From the NCBI GenBank assembly GCA_937871505.1, contig CALMPF010000022.1, positions 1-64,000 of the forward strand: a stretch of 64,000 bases of DNA. The letters run 5' to 3'. Of this stretch, positions 62,000-64,000 are shown piece by piece. Positions within the stretch are counted from its first letter, which is position 1. Each line of letters opens with the position of its first letter. Both the position numbers and the translations under genes were made by a program. The notes below the pieces were generated by a model. That model saw only the letters and a program-made list of their open reading frames with translations. It was not told where the DNA came from and did no database searches. The stretch comes from an uncultured Planctomycetia bacterium (GTDB lineage Bacteria; Planctomycetota; Phycisphaerae; Phycisphaerales; SM1A02).

Positions 62000-64000
62000 T
62001 CACGCGGAGAGTCGCGCTCGCCATTCTGTCGCCGTCACGTCGTGGCCCAGCTCCGGTTCGGCGATGTGCCACGCGTCGTAGAGGTCGGCGAGGAGCCGGA
62101 CCGCCGCCACGGTGAGTGCGTGCTGATCGCCGAAGCGGGCGCGGCGCCCTCGCTCACAGTCAAGGGCGAGTGGCTCGGCCTCGGAGAATCGCTCCAGGTC
62201 CCGCAGCAGCCGCGACAACTGAAACAAGGCCATCAACGTGCCCGGGTGATCGGGGCCGACCGTGCGGCGGAAGCCCTCCAGGGCCTCGCGAAAGTACGGC
62301 TCGGCCTCGGGGTGTCGGCCCTGATGCCGAAGGAGGGAGCCCATGCTGCCAATCGAAATGAGCGTGTATTGGTGCTCGCTTCCGAGGACGCGTCGATAGC
62401 CCTCCATGGCTTCGCGGGCAAAGGCCTCCGCCTCGATGAGCTTGGCTTGCTGCGTGAGGAGATGGACCACCTTGCTGATCGAGGTAAGCGTGTCGGGGTG
62501 GTCATTGCCGAGGATGCGGCGGTGACCTTCCAGAGCTTCGCGGAGATGGGGCTCGGCCTCGGCAAGTCTGCCCTGCTGCTGGAGCAGGCCACCCAAGTTC
62601 CCCATCGCAATGAGCGTGCCCGGATGCTCATCACCGAGGATGCGGCGGCTGATCTCCAGATCCTCGCGGTAGTATGGTTCCGCCGCGGCGAGCTTGCCCT
62701 GCTGCTGGAGCAGGAGGCCCATGTTGCCAATCGCAATCAATGTCCGTGGATGCTCGGTGCCGAGGATGCGACGGTGGCCCTCCAGAGTCTCGCGGTGGTA
62801 GGGCTCGGCCTCGATGAGCTTGCCTTGCTCCCGGAGCAACGTCCCCATGTTGCTTATCGAGACAAGCGTATTGGGATGCTCATCTCCGAGCGTCCGGCGG
62901 TAGCCTTCAAGAGCCTCACGCTGGTAGGGCTCGGCTTCGGCGAGCCTGCCCTGTGTTTGCAGGAGAACTCCCATGCCGTCGATCGAGATGAGCGTTTCTG
63001 GATGCTCATTGCCGAGGACGCGACGGCGACCCTCCAAGGCGTCGCGCAGCGAGCGTTCGGCTTCGACGAGCCTCCCCTGCGCGACGAGCAAGGCACCCAT
63101 GTTGTTCATTGAAGAAAGCGTGATCGGATCATCATCACCAAGGGTCCTGCGGAGACCTTCCAGCGATTCGCGATGGTACGGTTCAGCCTCGGCATGCCTC
63201 CCCTGCTGCCAGAGCAGGTTGCCCATGTTGCCTATCGACATGAGCGTATCGCGATGGTCATCGCCGAGCGTCCGGCGGTGGCCTTCCAAGGCCTCTTGGT
63301 AGTAGCCCGCTGCCTCATCGAGCCTCCCCCGCCGCACGAGGAGCACGCCCATCTCGGAGATCGACCTCAGCGTCTGCGCGTCGTCGTCGCCGAGGAGCTG
63401 GCGGCGGATCTCGAGAGCCTCTGCCTGCGGCGCCGACGCGCGTTCGAGGAGACCGAGTGAGCGCAGCGTGCCCGCCACTGCATGAAGCAGCTGCGCCTTG
63501 AGCAGCGGCTGATCGGAGAACTTCTCATCAACTGTTGTCAGCGCACGATCGAAGACGTTCGCGTCCAGCGTCGACAGCGCGACAGACGTGAAGTTGACGC
63601 CTGCGAGTGAAGCCTCCAGCTCGTTCAGGTCGGTCTCGAGCGCCTCGCCGTCGCGGCCGCGACCTTCGAGGAACGCGCGGCGCTTGGCGATGATGTCGTC
63701 GCGGATCCGCCTGCCCATGGTCGCGACTTCGATCTCGGCAAGCTGGCTCTGCTGGAACTCGGCCACGGTCTCCAGCTCGTGCGCGCGCCGCTTCGCCTCC
63801 GCTTCCGCAGAGAGCGCCCGCTCGGCCTCTCGATCTGCGCGCTCTGCCTCCTCGACGGCGCGGCGCTCGTTCGCTTCCGCAACACGGCGCTGCGCTGCCG
63901 CGACGTCGGCCTGCTGGCGTGCTTCCGCCGCTTCGCGATCAGCCCGCAACGCGAAGGTCGTCGTTCCGGTGATTCCGGCGATCAGGAGCGCAAGCATCGC
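62000..64000 (-). CDS. Kinesin-light-chain-type TPR protein, N-terminus outside the window
   Basis: At least 665 residues, cut by the window edge. The visible part begins with a membrane helix (LALLIAGITGTTTFAL), then an Ala/Glu/Arg-rich coiled coil (AAQRRVAEANERRAVEEAER) and a linker, followed by ten 42-residue TPR units of the pattern LGDEHPxTLxSIxNMGxLL, then EAEPYxREALEGxRR, plus a partial eleventh. This is the usual C-terminus of planctomycete Ser/Thr kinase-TPR proteins like the one at 18988, so a kinase domain is expected just outside the window. The TPR array probably binds peptide or protein partners outside the cytoplasm. Confidence 0.88.
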   Translation of the reverse strand, partial: AMLALLIAGITGTTTFALRADREAAEARQQADVAAAQRRVAEANERRAVEEAERADREAERALSAEAEAKRRAHELETVAEFQQSQLAEIEVATMGRRIRDDIIAKRRAFLEGRGRDGEALETDLNELEASLAGVNFTSVALSTLDANVFDRALTTVDEKFSDQPLLKAQLLHAVAGTLRSLGLLERASAPQAEALEIRRQLLGDDDAQTLRSISEMGVLLVRRGRLDEAAGYYQEALEGHRRTLGDDHRDTLMSIGNMGNLLWQQGRHAEAEPYHRESLEGLRRTLGDDDPITLSSMNNMGALLVAQGRLVEAERSLRDALEGRRRVLGNEHPETLISIDGMGVLLQTQGRLAEAEPYQREALEGYRRTLGDEHPNTLVSISNMGTLLREQGKLIEAEPYHRETLEGHRRILGTEHPRTLIAIGNMGLLLQQQGKLAAAEPYYREDLEISRRILGDEHPGTLIAMGNLGGLLQQQGRLAEAEPHLREALEGHRRILGNDHPDTLTSISKVVHLLTQQAKLIEAEAFAREAMEGYRRVLGSEHQYTLISIGSMGSLLRHQGRHPEAEPYFREALEGFRRTVGPDHPGTLMALFQLSRLLRDLERFSEAEPLALDCERGRRARFGDQHALTVAAVRLLADLYDAWHIAEPELGHDVTATEWRARLSA

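Noticed and set aside
1-64000. CRISPR arrays, rRNA and tRNA genes
   Set aside because: No regularly spaced identical repeats of CRISPR type and no recognisable tRNA or rRNA sequence were seen; the tandem repeats present have 8-18 bp units without spacers.

Overview
The window looks like a chromosomal piece of a high-GC planctomycete, most likely of the class Phycisphaerae. The main reason is five exported proteins carrying the tandem calcium-loop motif of the kind DLNGDGVVDGADLGLLLGAW, which database records for this group call a GC-type dockerin. Supporting signs are ECF sigma factors next to Ser/Thr kinase-TPR proteins, frequent GTG starts, few clear Shine-Dalgarno sites, and many 4-base ATGA/GTGA stop-start overlaps (15 in this window). 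No rRNA, tRNA or CRISPR array was recognised.

Layout. 77-1789: dockerin exoprotein (-). 2180-12376: a (+) run with two ketosynthases (the first lacking all catalytic residues), a small membrane-anchored protein, and an AddB/AddA-like helicase-nuclease pair. 12423-17763: a (-) run with a PgeF/YfiH-family protein, an exported protein, and a large kinase-STAND-TPR protein. 18279-22611: ECF sigma factor overlapping a Ser/Thr kinase-TPR gene. 22966-33478: two more dockerin exoproteins, a SulP transporter, a class I polyphosphate kinase 2 and a methyltransferase, all (-), with repeats and structured intergenic DNA between them. 33840-34595: second ECF sigma factor. 34687-38537: (-) ABC importer (ATPase, permease, substrate-binding lipoprotein) ending in panC. 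39178-43245: two (+) dockerin exoproteins. 43739-46333: a small peptide ending close after a Gly-Gly, a LolA-like membrane protein and a C39-like peptidase, then a decayed Tat-signal gene and a transposase-like remnant. 48270-59069: a compact type II secretion operon in the order D-E-F-G-H-I/J-K-C-L-M. 59209-60483: an IS3-family element that cuts a zinc-ribbon membrane protein gene. 62000-64000: a (-) kinesin-light-chain-type TPR protein that runs off the window.

How it may work together. The type II secretion operon is a plausible export route for the dockerin exoproteins, but no cohesin-like receptor is visible here, so the dockerin motif may act as a sorting or anchoring tag rather than as a cellulosome part; this is inference. 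The peptide/LolA-like/C39 set just upstream of the secretion operon is the best candidate for an undescribed processing or secretion module. Mobile and repetitive DNA is plentiful: a 172-bp repeat with GGTGTCAGGA-type ends (two copies and one end), a 170-bp element with 22-bp inverted ends inside the decayed gene, an IS3 element without a visible target duplication, and several short-unit minisatellites both in linkers of coding genes and between genes.
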